Origin: Chloroflexota bacterium | GTDB taxonomy: Bacteria; Chloroflexota; Anaerolineae; Aggregatilineales; Phototrophicaceae | Reading direction: 5' to 3' | NCBI GenBank assembly: GCA_026707225.1 | Contig: JAPOXG010000086.1 | Coordinates: 1-43,986, forward strand | DNA: 43,986 nucleotides | Part shown: piece after piece, positions 1 to 8,472 of the stretch | How the letters are laid out: each line of letters opens with the position of its first letter | How positions within the stretch are numbered: the stretch's first letter is position 1 | Program-made: the position numbers and the translations under genes | The notes under the pieces: generated by a model | The model's input: only the letters and a program-made list of their open reading frames with translations | Database searches by the model: none | What the model was told of the DNA's origin: nothing

Positions 1-303
1 GCATCCCCTCCAGCGCCGCGCGGATGCGATTCCACAGGTCATTGTTCCAGCCTGAGTGAAGCATGGCCAGCGCCTCGTCGGGCGAGGCATCGCTTTCAGC
101 GCGTCGCGGACTCTGCTGAAGGCGGCTTCCAGGTCCTCTCTTCCTGTCTCGTCGCGGTGGCGGGCGATCTTGGCTTCGACCTCGGTCAGCAAACCGGCAT
201 CGACCTGCGGCTGCTGCGGGACTGGCGTGTTGGTTGGCGGGACGATGAAGAACTTGCGGGGAATAAGACCGGTTAAGCAAGATGAATACATGTCAAACTC
301 CAT
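1..303 (-). CDS. Hypothetical protein, 5' part only, apparent frameshift
   Basis: A minus-strand reading frame opens with ATG at 303 and runs off the left edge without a stop. The first ~75 codons look protein-like: a Pro/Gln linker (PVPQQPQ), then a charged helical stretch (TEVEAKIARHRDE). After about position 95 this frame turns into Arg/Pro/Trp-rich, non-coding-looking sequence, while the neighbouring minus-strand frame reads sensibly as SPDEALAMLHSGWNNDLWN. That suggests a one-base indel near 84-96, either a decayed gene or an assembly error. No clear ribosome binding site precedes the ATG. No family was recognised, so no function is proposed. Confidence 0.35.
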   Translation of the reverse strand, partial: MEFDMYSSCLTGLIPRKFFIVPPTNTPVPQQPQVDAGLLTEVEAKIARHRDETGREDLEAAFSRVRDALKAMPRPTRRWPCFTQAGTMTCGIASARRWRGC

Positions 304-630
304 GAAGGATCAATGTAACTAACATGTTGTGAAACAGTCTAGCACAAGCAGCGAGGAAATCAAGAAACGCAAAGACGGGCAGTGAATCGAAGTCGGTTGA
401 AATTCAAATGGGCCAAATTCATTCTTGTCACAGGTCGCGTGGACACTGACCGTCAAGACACAAATGACACCAGTAAAAGGCGCATTTCGCATATAATTCT
501 CGGTGTACTCGGTGGTGAAGTTTCTGTGCTTAAACCGAAAAGGATACACCATCTGCCCCGTTGGGGTTTTCCAATCGCATCGATTATTCGCTATAATCTG
601 CTTGCAGTTTCCTGAGGACTACAACGGATA
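304..630. other. Gene-free stretch with repeat fragments
   Basis: No convincing gene lies here; the short open frames on both strands have no family resemblance and overlap one another. The region contains pieces of two dispersed repeats seen elsewhere in the window. Positions 384-404 match the right arm of the inverted repeat at 35853-35885 (shared core TCGAAGTCGGTTGAAAT). Positions 499-520 carry CTCGGTGTACTCGGTGGT, also found near 15980-16000. The promoter of the gene starting at 645 should lie in the AT-richer end, about 575-630. Confidence 0.6.
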
Positions 631-644
631 GGAGGAATCGCGTC

Positions 645-1736
645 ATGCGTAAACGTTCCGCTTTATTGGTGATTTTTGTTTTTCTGGCCGGTCTCTCGGT
701 CGCGACAGCCGACGGCCACATGACGCCGATCAAGCTGCAATTGCAGTGGGTGGCGCAATCGCAATTCGCCGGCTATTTTGCCGCCGTCGACCTCGGCTTC
801 TATGAGGACGAAGGTCTTGACGTCACCATTCTCGAAGGCGCGGTTGAGATCGTGCCGCAGCAAGTCGTCGCCTCCGGCGGCGCTGAATTCGGCCTGGCCT
901 GGGTTCCGAAGGTGCTGGAATCCAACGAGCGCGGCGCCAACCTGGTCAACATCGCGCAGGTCTTCCAACGCAGCGGCACGCTGGAAGTCTCCTTCGTTGA
1001 TACCGGCATCGAGTCGGTCGAGGACTTCGCCGGCATGCGCATCGGCACCTGGGGCTTCGGCAATGAGCACGAGCTCTTCGCCGCCATGCGCGCGGTCGAT
1101 ATCGATCCGGAAAACGCCGATGACGTCACCGTCATCCAGCAGCCCTTCGATATGTCGCTGCTGCTCAATGGCGAGCTGGACGCGGCCCAAGCCATGACCT
1201 ACAACGAATACGCCCAGGTCCTCGAAGCGGTCAATCCCGATACCGGCGAGCTTTATCAGCCGGAAGATCTGAACGTCATCGACTTCAACGATGTCGGCAC
1301 GGCCATGCTGCAGGATCACGTTTTCGTCAACGCGGACTGGCTGGCGGAAGAGGGCAATGAAGATATCGCCGTCGCCTTCTTGAAAGCGAGCTTCCGCGGC
1401 TGGATCCACTGCCGGGACAATCCCGAAGCCTGCGTGGAAATCGTGCTGGACAACGGCTCGACCCTCGGCGAAAGCCACCAGACTTGGCAGCTCAACGAGA
1501 TCAGCAAGTTGATCTGGCCCTCGCCGGCCGGCATTGGCGTCATGGACGAGGACCTCTGGGCGCAGACCGTCGCCGTCGCTATCGACGGGCAGGTCATCAG
1601 TGAGGAGCCGGGCATGGATGCCTACCGCAGTGACTTGGCGCAGGCGGCGCTGGACTCGCTGGCGATGGACGACATCGATGTGGTCGGCGATATGTGGCAA
1701 CCGGTCGAGGTTGAGCTGCGCCCCGGCGGCGAATAA
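645..1736 (+). CDS. NMT1/THI5-like (RibY-type) ABC substrate-binding protein, copy 1
   Basis: A secreted binding protein of 363 aa. Residues 1-23 form a signal peptide (MRKRS, hydrophobic core, then ATADG). The mature start, IKLQLQWVAQSQFAGYFAA followed by GFYEDEGLDVTIL, is the hallmark of the NMT1/THI5 family, which binds pyrimidine-type thiamine precursors or, in RibY of Chloroflexi, riboflavin. The C-terminal part with paired cysteines in WIHCRDNPEAC and the LIWPSPAGIG motif is shared with the second copy at 8473. The start is fixed by AGGAGG about 10 nt upstream. No permease or ATPase gene is adjacent, unusual for such a protein, so it probably works with components encoded elsewhere. Family assignment is firm; the ligand is inferred. 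Confidence 0.85.
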   Translation: MRKRSALLVIFVFLAGLSVATADGHMTPIKLQLQWVAQSQFAGYFAAVDLGFYEDEGLDVTILEGAVEIVPQQVVASGGAEFGLAWVPKVLESNERGANLVNIAQVFQRSGTLEVSFVDTGIESVEDFAGMRIGTWGFGNEHELFAAMRAVDIDPENADDVTVIQQPFDMSLLLNGELDAAQAMTYNEYAQVLEAVNPDTGELYQPEDLNVIDFNDVGTAMLQDHVFVNADWLAEEGNEDIAVAFLKASFRGWIHCRDNPEACVEIVLDNGSTLGESHQTWQLNEISKLIWPSPAGIGVMDEDLWAQTVAVAIDGQVISEEPGMDAYRSDLAQAALDSLAMDDIDVVGDMWQPVEVELRPGGE

Positions 1737-1764
1737 ACCACGGATCTTTATTCTGTAAGGAATT

Positions 1765-1793
1765 GTAGGGGCGGCTCTGTTGTGAGTCGCCCG
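1765..1793. repeat. GTAGGGGCG palindromic repeat
   Basis: Degenerate member of the dispersed hairpin family (GTAGGGGCG...CGCCCG), 29 bp downstream of the binding-protein stop codon. The inner stem is CTC/GAG with a 6-nt loop and one mismatch in the outer stem. It lies in the 257-bp gap before the next gene and may act as a 3'-end stem-loop. Confidence 0.6.
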
Positions 1794-1994
1794 CTTCCGC
1801 GTTTATATTTGCCATCGCATTCAGCCTTAATCTGTATAAACATCATTATCCTCTGCGAGTCTGCACGGTTGTCGCCGTATCCAATTCCTCAGCGATAGGG
1901 GGAGCGCGTCTCATCTTGTCGAGGCGAGCTTGACGCCAGGCGAGCTATATAGTTATACTTATGACGATTAAGAGGAGAAATGAGTTAAGGCATA

Positions 1995-2666
1995 ATGATT
2001 AGAGCAGGATTGTTCTCGATTTGCTTTGTTCTGACGTTTGCACTTGTGCCGCTGGTTTCGAGCCAAGCCCAGCCCGCGCGCCCGCAAGATCTGCAGCTGA
2101 CATGCGACGTTGACAATGCGCAGCTGCTCTTTCAATGGGGCGCGGTGGAGGGAGCGCAACATTATAAACACCGGCTCTATATCCGAGGCAAGCGCATGTT
2201 GCAAGGCCGCACCACCGAAACCAGCGTTCGCCTGCGCCTCGGCGCCCCAGAGCAAAAATATACCACCAAGGTCAGAGTCAAGGTTAATGGCCGTATGTCC
2301 AAGTGGGCGACCGTGAAAACCAAATGCCCGCCAGCGCGGGAACGCACTGTCTCATTCGACTTCGTTTCCATCACTCGCGACACCGCGACAGTTGATATTA
2401 AATGGAAAGGTTTGCCCGCTTACCCAGTTGCTAAGGTGTACATCACGGCGTTCCCCACAGAAAACTACCGCGACTGCAATTACACACGGCGTGTTGCCGA
2501 TAGTCCCGGCGCCAGTAATTGGTCAGAGAGATTTGTGTTTGACGGCTTGTGCCCCGATAACGGCTATATGCTGGAACTCGTCGTCAAGCATGAGGAACTC
2601 TCCGACGACCCCACGGATCCCTACTACTACGGTCTAAAACGAGAGGAATTTCGCACCCTGCCCTAG
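1995..2666 (+). CDS. Secreted fibronectin type III-like protein, copy 1
   Basis: A 223-aa exported protein with signal peptide MIRAGLFSICFVLTFALVPL ending near SSQAQ. Residues ~32-115 form a fibronectin-III-like beta domain: LQLTCDVDN, then FQWGAVEGAQHYKHRL, RTTETSVRL and KVRVKVNGRMSKWA, ending with a Cys near TKCP. A second, more diverged beta domain (about 117-223) has DTATVDIKWKGLPA and a Cys-containing loop. It is clearly paralogous to the protein at 9656, and both follow a RibY-type binding protein, so the pairing is conserved by duplication. The start follows a purine-rich AAGAGGAGAAATG tract. Function unknown; a cell-surface adhesion or carbohydrate-contact role is only a guess. Confidence 0.75.
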   Translation: MIRAGLFSICFVLTFALVPLVSSQAQPARPQDLQLTCDVDNAQLLFQWGAVEGAQHYKHRLYIRGKRMLQGRTTETSVRLRLGAPEQKYTTKVRVKVNGRMSKWATVKTKCPPARERTVSFDFVSITRDTATVDIKWKGLPAYPVAKVYITAFPTENYRDCNYTRRVADSPGASNWSERFVFDGLCPDNGYMLELVVKHEELSDDPTDPYYYGLKREEFRTLP

Positions 2667-2718
2667 CCAAGGACCGCTCCTGCGTCGATAATTCTCTATC
2701 CAGCCAAATCAAATGAAA

Positions 2719-2739
2719 GGGCGACCTGTCAAGTCGCCC
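2719..2739. repeat. Palindromic repeat, short form
   Basis: GGGCGAC (2719-2725) and GTCGCCC (2733-2739) make a 7-bp stem with a 7-nt loop just downstream of the Fn3-like gene. It belongs to the same hairpin family but lacks the GTAGG flank. Confidence 0.55.
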
Positions 2740-2756
2740 GCAACAGCCGATACATG

Positions 2757-2789
2757 AAAGACGGGCGGCTCGCCGAGTCGCCCGTCTTT
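2757..2789. terminator. Bidirectional intrinsic terminator between convergent genes
   Basis: AAAGACGGGCG (2757-2767) pairs perfectly with CGCCCGTCTTT (2779-2789), an 11-bp stem followed by T on the plus strand and preceded by A runs for the minus strand. The loop can form an extra CTC/GAG stem. It lies between a plus-strand gene ending at 2666 and a minus-strand gene ending at 2838. The core is the same GGGCG...CGCCC palindrome as the dispersed repeat, so the terminator may derive from one. Confidence 0.75.
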
Positions 2790-2837
2790 TGATCTTGCTG
2801 TCTCAATCAGGAGGGAAGGGATTGGAGAGATGGGGCG

Positions 2838-3848
2838 CTAACTCCCGTGCATCTCCCGCTTACGCGCCAGCATCCGCTCGCGCGCTTCCGGGCTGCCATC
2901 GTGGCTGGTGCCAAACCAGTAATCAAAGGGCATGCCCATCTCGCCGTAATTGCATTCGAAGTAACGATGATGCAGCGAGTGGTAATAAGAGGCGCCTGAC
3001 TTGACCTTCACACCATCTTTGATCACGAAGTCATCAAAGCCGCCATGCCCCAGAATCGCGGCGAAAGTGGCGTGCTGCCCATTCATCATCATGTGGATGG
3101 GATGCGAAGCCACCACCCAGTGAATCAGCATGCAGGTGTAATAGAGCAGGTGCTCGATCGGATGCATCGACAAGCCCGACCAGGGACCGATGTCGATGTT
3201 TCTGTGATGCACGTGATGCGCGATCTTGTAGAAGAACTTGACATGCAGCAAGCGGTGCGCCCAGTAAAAGTGGAAATCGCGCCACAATGGAACAAGGACG
3301 AGAATCACGAGGAACCAGACCGGCTGCTCGCGCGGATTAACGAAGGGGATGATGCCATTGGCGTAGGCCCAGAGCATGACCGCCTCGAAGCCGGTCCAAA
3401 TCGTGCCGGCGCTGACGACGCTCCAGAAAACATTATCGCGCACCTGGTCATTCCAGAGGAATTTCTTGCTCTTGCCCATCCAGGTCGGCGACCACTTGTA
3501 CTGGTAACCCTGCGCCTTATTTGACCACAAGCGGACGTGCAAAACGGTCGCTAAAGCGATCAACATCACCTGGTTGCGGATGAAAACCTCGGCAATCCAG
3601 CCGGCGCTGAACTCCTTCATACGCGCCATCTCCGGCGTCAGGAACATAAAGGTCACCGTCGCCACGATCATGTACATCAGATTGACGGGCCAGATATAGT
3701 CCTTGACCCAAGTGGCTATTGCCCGCGGGTTCGGCGGCCAAACGAACACCGGATTGGGGGCGATTTCTGTGTCCGGCTTCCAATAGCCGCGCTCGTCACG
3801 CGGCATGCCGTCGACCAGTCCGTCTCTTTCTGCGCTTATTTCTGCCAT
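2838..3848 (-). CDS. Fatty acid hydroxylase / sterol desaturase superfamily protein, copy 1
   Basis: A 336-aa integral membrane di-iron oxygenase. Hydrophobic segments lie at about 52-72, 88-106, 143-165 and 176-196. The histidine clusters that hold the two irons follow: HRLLH (198-202), HHVHH (211-215), HPIEH (229-233) and HSLHH (290-294), then FECNYGEMGMPFDYWFGT, typical of the superfamily C-terminus. Members hydroxylate or desaturate sterols, carotenoids, fatty acids or alkylglycerols with O2; the substrate cannot be read from sequence. The N-terminus (ERDG...DGMPRDERGYW) is shared almost word for word with the copy at 7334. It starts at ATG 3848 and converges on the Fn3-like gene with a terminator between. 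Confidence 0.88.
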   Translation of the reverse strand: MAEISAERDGLVDGMPRDERGYWKPDTEIAPNPVFVWPPNPRAIATWVKDYIWPVNLMYMIVATVTFMFLTPEMARMKEFSAGWIAEVFIRNQVMLIALATVLHVRLWSNKAQGYQYKWSPTWMGKSKKFLWNDQVRDNVFWSVVSAGTIWTGFEAVMLWAYANGIIPFVNPREQPVWFLVILVLVPLWRDFHFYWAHRLLHVKFFYKIAHHVHHRNIDIGPWSGLSMHPIEHLLYYTCMLIHWVVASHPIHMMMNGQHATFAAILGHGGFDDFVIKDGVKVKSGASYYHSLHHRYFECNYGEMGMPFDYWFGTSHDGSPEARERMLARKREMHGS

Positions 3849-3937
3849 CGTAATTCAACCTCTGAATCTCTATTCGCTTCAAGCATATCGCAGGGCCGCG
3901 GGGGATGCAAATTTGCCCCGCCAGAACGGTGGATTGA

Positions 3938-4795
3938 TTACTCGCCAGCTGTGTTCAAAATAATGCCCTGCATAAAATGTTTTTGAAGCGCAAAGAACAG
4001 GATGAGCGTGGGAATCGACGCCGTCAGCGCGCCGGCCATCTGTTGCGGGATGCTGCCCTTGCCGTAAGTGCCGGACAGCATCGCCAGCGACGTCATGACC
4101 GGTCGCACATCGTCCGACTTCGCAAGCACCTGTCCAAAGAGAAAATCATTCCATATCCAACTGAATTGCGTCACAAACAGGAATAGTGCGGGAGCTTTCG
4201 CCATAGGAAGTACAATGCGCAGATAGGTTTGAAAAGAAGATGCCCCATCCAATGATGCTGCTTCGATCACTTCCCCTTGCATTCCGATGAAGTAGTTGCG
4301 GAAGACAAATATGCAGAAGGGCACCGTAATGGCCGAGTAGAACAGCAGCATTCCAAACCGCGTATCGTAAAGACCTACCGTCTGGTACAGCCCAAACAAA
4401 GGCATAAGATACATCTGAAAGGGGAAGATAGTGCCGCTGTAGATGATCAGAAACCAGAAGAAGGGGAAGCGGATTTTCAGCATGGCAATGGAGTATGCCG
4501 CCGATGACGCGGCGATGACGGCTGTCACAGAACCGACAAATGCGTAAATGAGACTGCTTAGGATTCCGTTGCCGATGCCTGACAATTCAGAAGCGGACGC
4601 AATGTTGTCGAGGATCATTGCCGCATTCTCTGGCAGCGCCAGGATGCCGCTTTGCGATTGCTCCCTCGGGGTCTTCATACTGCTCAGCGCCACAATTGCC
4701 AGCGGCGTAACCCAGGCGATTGCGAACAAGCATAGCAACGCCAGCGCGAGGTAGCGGTCGAGAGCGCGCTGCCTTATAGCCCATTTCTCAATCAT
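3938..4795 (-). CDS. Carbohydrate ABC transporter permease (MalG/UgpE type)
   Basis: Inner-membrane permease of about 285 aa with six predicted helices. The cytoplasmic EAA loop that docks the ATPase is visible as EVIEAASLDGASSFQTYLRI followed by VLPMAKAP. The open frame extends 34 codons further upstream, but ATG 4795 is the likely start: it overlaps the stop of the upstream permease gene in an ATGA junction, typical of translational coupling, and gives the normal family length and N-terminus. Third gene of the binding protein-permease-permease set. No ATPase gene follows, so a shared ATPase such as the one at 21452 would be needed. Confidence 0.9.
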   Translation of the reverse strand: MIEKWAIRQRALDRYLALALLCLFAIAWVTPLAIVALSSMKTPREQSQSGILALPENAAMILDNIASASELSGIGNGILSSLIYAFVGSVTAVIAASSAAYSIAMLKIRFPFFWFLIIYSGTIFPFQMYLMPLFGLYQTVGLYDTRFGMLLFYSAITVPFCIFVFRNYFIGMQGEVIEAASLDGASSFQTYLRIVLPMAKAPALFLFVTQFSWIWNDFLFGQVLAKSDDVRPVMTSLAMLSGTYGKGSIPQQMAGALTASIPTLILFFALQKHFMQGIILNTAGE

Positions 4796-5769
4796 AAGGT
4801 GCTTCGCTTCAAGGTCGCTCGCAAATACGAGATAGAGAATACGATAACAATCGCGGACAGTATCACCGCCACCGCCCCGGCATACCCCATTCGCCACATG
4901 ATAAAAGCCTGGCGGTACATCGTCACCGCCAGCGTTTCCGATGAGCGACCGGGTCCGCCTTGGGTCATCACCCAGACCAGATCGAAGGTCATAAAGCTTC
5001 CGATGACCGACATGATGACGACGATCGCCGTGATTGGTCGGAGCAGGGGCAGTTTGATGCGCCAGAAGAGCAAGCGCTCACCGGCGCCGTCAATCTTGGC
5101 CGCTTCGATGAGTTCTGGCGGTATGGTCTGCAAGCCAACGAGAAACAGCACCATGCTCGGTCCAAGCGCGCGCCATGAGGCTGCCACGATCATCGCCAGC
5201 GTGTTTGTCGGCGCCCAAACCAGCCACGGTCGCGCCAAGGCATCAAGGCCGACCCAGCGCAGCGTTTCATTCAAGACGCCATTGTTGGTGTAAACATAGC
5301 TCCAAATGGCGGCGACCACCGTCGTAGATAATATCGCCGGCAGATAGATTAGCGTTTTCAAAACCCGCTGCCCGGGGATGCGCTCCAATATCACCGCCAG
5401 CAGCAAGCCGCCCCCGACCGGCAGCAGCAAGCTCCCCCCGGTCCACACCAAAGTATTTGAGAATGACCTTGTGAATGTTGGATCGCGGATCGCGTCAATA
5501 TAGTTTTGCAAGCCCACAAAGCGGGGCGGGGTAATCAAATCCCAATCGGTAAAGCTTATAGCCAAGGTATGGGCGACCGAATATAGCAGCAGCCCGCCGA
5601 CGAGCAGAAGCGCTGGCAACAGATAAAGATAAGGCTCAATCTTGCGGAACAAGGCCTTTGCACGTGTCGGCGCGTAGAGCGACGCCCGGTCCAGCGGAGT
5701 GACTAGGACCTTATCAGAAAGCGGCTCAGTGCTCACTTGGTTTGTATCGGGCAACCCGCCCGCTCGCAT
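4792..5769 (-). CDS. Carbohydrate ABC transporter permease (MalF/UgpA type)
   Basis: Permease of 325 aa. The cytoplasmic N-terminus is followed by a first helix (YLYLLPALLLVGGLLLYSVA), the periplasmic segment SFTDWDL...FVGLQNYIDAI typical of sugar permeases, and the EAA loop ELIEAAKIDGAGERLLFWRI with KLPLLRP. The motif MTQGGPGRSSETLAVTMYRQ near the C-terminus is a family signature of MalF/UgpA proteins. Its stop overlaps the next permease start by 4 bp (ATGA). A 47-bp gap with a stable stem-loop separates it from the binding-protein gene upstream. Confidence 0.92.
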   Translation of the reverse strand: MRAGGLPDTNQVSTEPLSDKVLVTPLDRASLYAPTRAKALFRKIEPYLYLLPALLLVGGLLLYSVAHTLAISFTDWDLITPPRFVGLQNYIDAIRDPTFTRSFSNTLVWTGGSLLLPVGGGLLLAVILERIPGQRVLKTLIYLPAILSTTVVAAIWSYVYTNNGVLNETLRWVGLDALARPWLVWAPTNTLAMIVAASWRALGPSMVLFLVGLQTIPPELIEAAKIDGAGERLLFWRIKLPLLRPITAIVVIMSVIGSFMTFDLVWVMTQGGPGRSSETLAVTMYRQAFIMWRMGYAGAVAVILSAIVIVFSISYLRATLKRSTL

Positions 5770-5779
5770 TCAAGATGGT

Positions 5780-5806
5780 TGGGGAGGCGCTCGACAGGCC
5801 TCCCCA
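5780..5806 (-). promoter_or_regulatory. Intercistronic stem-loop between binding protein and permease genes
   Basis: GGGGAGGC (5781-5788) pairs with GCCTCCCC (5798-5805), plus one flanking A-T pair, giving a 9-bp stem with a 9-nt loop. It sits in the 47-bp gap after the binding-protein stop codon and before the first permease start. Such hairpins commonly stabilise the binding-protein mRNA and reduce read-through, which would give more binding protein than permease. That role is inferred. No U run follows, so it is not a classical terminator. Confidence 0.6.
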
Positions 5807-5816
5807 CTTCCTGATT

Positions 5817-7097
5817 CTATTCACCGCCAGCGCTTGCCCAGTAATCCTGAGCAATCTGCTCGGCGCCGTCCATAGTCGTCTGCAAGGAAGCCGGATCGAT
5901 CACAAACTGACCGAGCAAATCAACCACCTGTTCGACGATTTGCGGCGGCGTGGCTTCCCAGTATCGCGTATAGAGCTCGTATTCGCCATTGGCGACCGCA
6001 TTAGCTAAATCCACCAGATGTCCCGGGCGCGTCTCTTCGGGCGCCAGCAGATTCGGCGAGTTGATGTCGCTGGTTTCCGCCCAGATCGTTTGCGCTTCTA
6101 CGCTCATAAAGTAATCGGCAAACTCGAGCGCGACATCGCGCTGCGGCGAATTCTCGGCAAGCAGCAGCGGACGTCCCTCAATGATCAGGCTGCGATTCCC
6201 CGCTTCTGTGATGCCCGGCATGACGAATATGCCATAGTCCTCACCGGCGACGAAACCGGCACGCGCGAGGGAGGCTGTATACCAGTCGCCAATCAGAAAC
6301 ATGCCAATACTGCCGTTCACAAATGGTTCCGCCCAGTTATCGGCGAAGTCGCCCGGCTGCGAGAAATAGCCCGCATCAAGCAGATCGCGCCATTGCTCCA
6401 TAATGGCGATTACTTGCGGATCGTTGTAGGCTGTCTCGCCCGTCATCACGCTCTGATAGAGGGCGGGATCAACGCGCACCATCATCTCTTCGAACCAGAT
6501 GAAGCTGCACCAGCGACACCCGACCACGTCCAGACCAAAGGGGGTTACGCCATTGCTCTTCAGCGTTTCCGCAACCGCCATCAGTCCGTCCCATGAGGTC
6601 GGCACTTCGAGGCTGTGTTCAGCAAAGACATGCTTGTTGTAAAAGACGACCCAGTAGTTAATCATCTTTGGCAACCCGTAGGCGCGCCCATCAAAGCCAA
6701 AGGAACCCATCATGCTTGCCGGGTAACCGCCGTTGTCGATGTGCTTTTGCCAGATGTCGGTCACATCCGCAAGCAGACCCGCGTCCACCAGGTCTTTCAT
6801 ACGATAGCCAAACCACCAGTCAAACAGCGGGAAGGCGTCGTCGGTCGGCAGCGCGCCGCGCACCGCAGCCTGGTACGAGTCCGTCGAGGAGAAGATTACC
6901 GTGTTGACACCGATGCCTGTTGCGCCAAGCGATGCCTCGCTGACGGCATCCTGGCCCGCCTCGTGCCAGGCCGCGTCATTAGCCCAGTCGATCACGACCG
7001 GATCATCCTGCGCCGCTATACTGCCGCCCAGCAACAGCGCCGGGATGAGCAGCAGCGCCATCAGCCGCGGCAAAAGTGCGTTCTTGTTTCCATTCAT
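5817..7097 (-). CDS. Extracellular solute-binding protein family 1 (carbohydrate)
   Basis: Secreted sugar-binding protein of 426 aa. A signal peptide (positively charged MNGNKN..., hydrophobic MALLLIPALLLGGSIAAQ) leads into a family-1 fold with typical landmarks: GRAYGLPKMINYWVVFYNKH, a DNWAEPFVNGSIGMFLIGDW hinge segment, and FADYFMSVEAQTIWAE near the C-terminus. The start at 7097 has AAGGAG on the minus strand 8 nt upstream; two other ATG triplets nearby are out of frame or too close. First gene of the minus-strand transporter set, followed by two permeases. The sugar bound cannot be told from sequence. Confidence 0.92.
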   Translation of the reverse strand: MNGNKNALLPRLMALLLIPALLLGGSIAAQDDPVVIDWANDAAWHEAGQDAVSEASLGATGIGVNTVIFSSTDSYQAAVRGALPTDDAFPLFDWWFGYRMKDLVDAGLLADVTDIWQKHIDNGGYPASMMGSFGFDGRAYGLPKMINYWVVFYNKHVFAEHSLEVPTSWDGLMAVAETLKSNGVTPFGLDVVGCRWCSFIWFEEMMVRVDPALYQSVMTGETAYNDPQVIAIMEQWRDLLDAGYFSQPGDFADNWAEPFVNGSIGMFLIGDWYTASLARAGFVAGEDYGIFVMPGITEAGNRSLIIEGRPLLLAENSPQRDVALEFADYFMSVEAQTIWAETSDINSPNLLAPEETRPGHLVDLANAVANGEYELYTRYWEATPPQIVEQVVDLLGQFVIDPASLQTTMDGAEQIAQDYWASAGGE

Positions 7098-7333
7098 TTC
7101 ATAGTCTCCTTATATGGAATTCTTAGCCGGACAAACTTAACTCGCAGCGTCATAAGCCTTTCTCCTTAGGTGTAAGATGCAGACAGGTCTTCGTTGTGGT
7201 TCAGATAGATGCAGAAATCTATCCAGGGACGTGCCTTGACGGCAGCAATATCGATCAATTCATTACTCGCGATTCACATCCATGCCGACTTCTTGGAATG
7301 TTTGCGCGTCCACATCACTATATGGAATGGGGG

Positions 7334-8344
7334 CTAACTGCTGTGCATGGTCCGCATTCTGGCCAGCATCTTTTCGCGCGCTTCGGGCGAACCGTCGTAG
7401 TTGGTGCCAAAGAGGTGATCAAGCGGGATCTCCGGCTCGCCGTAATTGCACTCGAAGAAGCGATGATGCAGCGAATGCCAGTAGTTGCCGTAGGAGATCT
7501 TCAATTTGTCTTTTACGACAATCTCCTCGAAGCCGCCATGCCCAGTGATCGAGCCGAAGGTCACGTGCATCCCCCCGAATATCATATTGATCGGATGCGC
7601 GCCGATCAGCCAGTGGATCAGCATGCTCGCGTACATCACGACATGTTCAATCGGGTGTTGCGACAGGCCCGACCAGGGTCCTACTTCGATATTCCGGTGA
7701 TGCACATGATGAATGTGTTTGTATAGAAACTTCACGTGCAGCAGGCGGTGTCCCCAATAGAAATAAAAGTTGTACCAAAGCGGCGATAAAAAGAGGATCA
7801 ACGCGAAAGCGACCGGATGCTCGCGCGGGTAGATATACCAGATGAAGCCGTTCGCGTAGGCATAGTGCATCAGCACTTCAAATCCCGTCCAAATCGTGCC
7901 GGCGCTGGCGATAGTCCAGAACATGTTGTCGCGCACCTGATCGTTCCAGAGGAATTTCTTGCTTTTGCTCATCCATTTTAGCGACAGCTTGTACTGATAT
8001 CCCTGCGTTTTCAGTGTCCACATGCTTACATGGAGGACGGACGCATAGACGAATAACATGATCTGGTTGCGCAGGAAGATTTCGAGGATCCAGCCGGCGC
8101 GGAATTCGGTCATCCGCGAGGTCTCCGGCGTCAGGTAAAGCCAAGTCAAAGCTGCCACAATCATGAACAGAATATTGTAGGGCCACAAGTATTCTTTCAG
8201 CCACAGCAGGGCTGCGCGCGGCTTCGGCGGCCAAGAGAACCACGGGTTGGGCAAGCCAACGTCTCCGTCCGGCCGCCAATAACCGCGCTCGTCACGCGGC
8301 ATGCCATCGGCGAGTCCGTCTCTTTCCGCTGTTATATTTGCCAT
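7334..8344 (-). CDS. Fatty acid hydroxylase / sterol desaturase superfamily protein, copy 2
   Basis: A 336-aa paralogue of the protein at 2838, same length and collinear throughout. Iron-ligand clusters are HRLLH (199-203), HHVHH (212-216), HPIEH (230-234) and HSLHH (290-294), followed by FECNYGEPEIPLDHLFGT. Several hydrophobic segments precede the histidine region, as expected for a membrane-bound di-iron oxygenase. It is transcribed away from the second RibY-type gene with 128 bp between starts, and toward the sugar transporter operon 236 bp downstream. Substrate unknown; a lipid, hopanoid/sterol or carotenoid are the family precedents. Confidence 0.88.
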   Translation of the reverse strand: MANITAERDGLADGMPRDERGYWRPDGDVGLPNPWFSWPPKPRAALLWLKEYLWPYNILFMIVAALTWLYLTPETSRMTEFRAGWILEIFLRNQIMLFVYASVLHVSMWTLKTQGYQYKLSLKWMSKSKKFLWNDQVRDNMFWTIASAGTIWTGFEVLMHYAYANGFIWYIYPREHPVAFALILFLSPLWYNFYFYWGHRLLHVKFLYKHIHHVHHRNIEVGPWSGLSQHPIEHVVMYASMLIHWLIGAHPINMIFGGMHVTFGSITGHGGFEEIVVKDKLKISYGNYWHSLHHRFFECNYGEPEIPLDHLFGTNYDGSPEAREKMLARMRTMHSS

Positions 8345-8472
8345 CTCTATTGACCTCTCAATGCCACAAAATATGCTTTATGCTGCAAGTATAACCCGTC
8401 CGGAGGACCTTTGGCAATCTCGCGCGGATTCGCTGGGTAGCCCCGGCGGGGAATGAGGAAAGGAGCAAAGAG

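Noticed and set aside
319..615. Two overlapping short open frames (77 codons each, one per strand)
   Set aside because: They overlap in opposite strands, include dispersed repeat sequence, and match no family.
304..644. Possible FMN riboswitch before the RibY-type gene
   Set aside because: No conserved RFN-type sequence blocks could be seen upstream of 645 or of 8473, so riboflavin control is not supported by sequence.
663..1700. A 345-codon minus-strand open frame opposite the first RibY-type gene
   Set aside because: Antisense shadow; the plus strand has a signal peptide, ribosome binding site and family motifs.
5817..7097. An alternative ATG at 7103 immediately after the ribosome binding site
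   Set aside because: It reads only M-K-stop in another frame and lies too close to AAGGAG; ATG 7097 gives the signal peptide.
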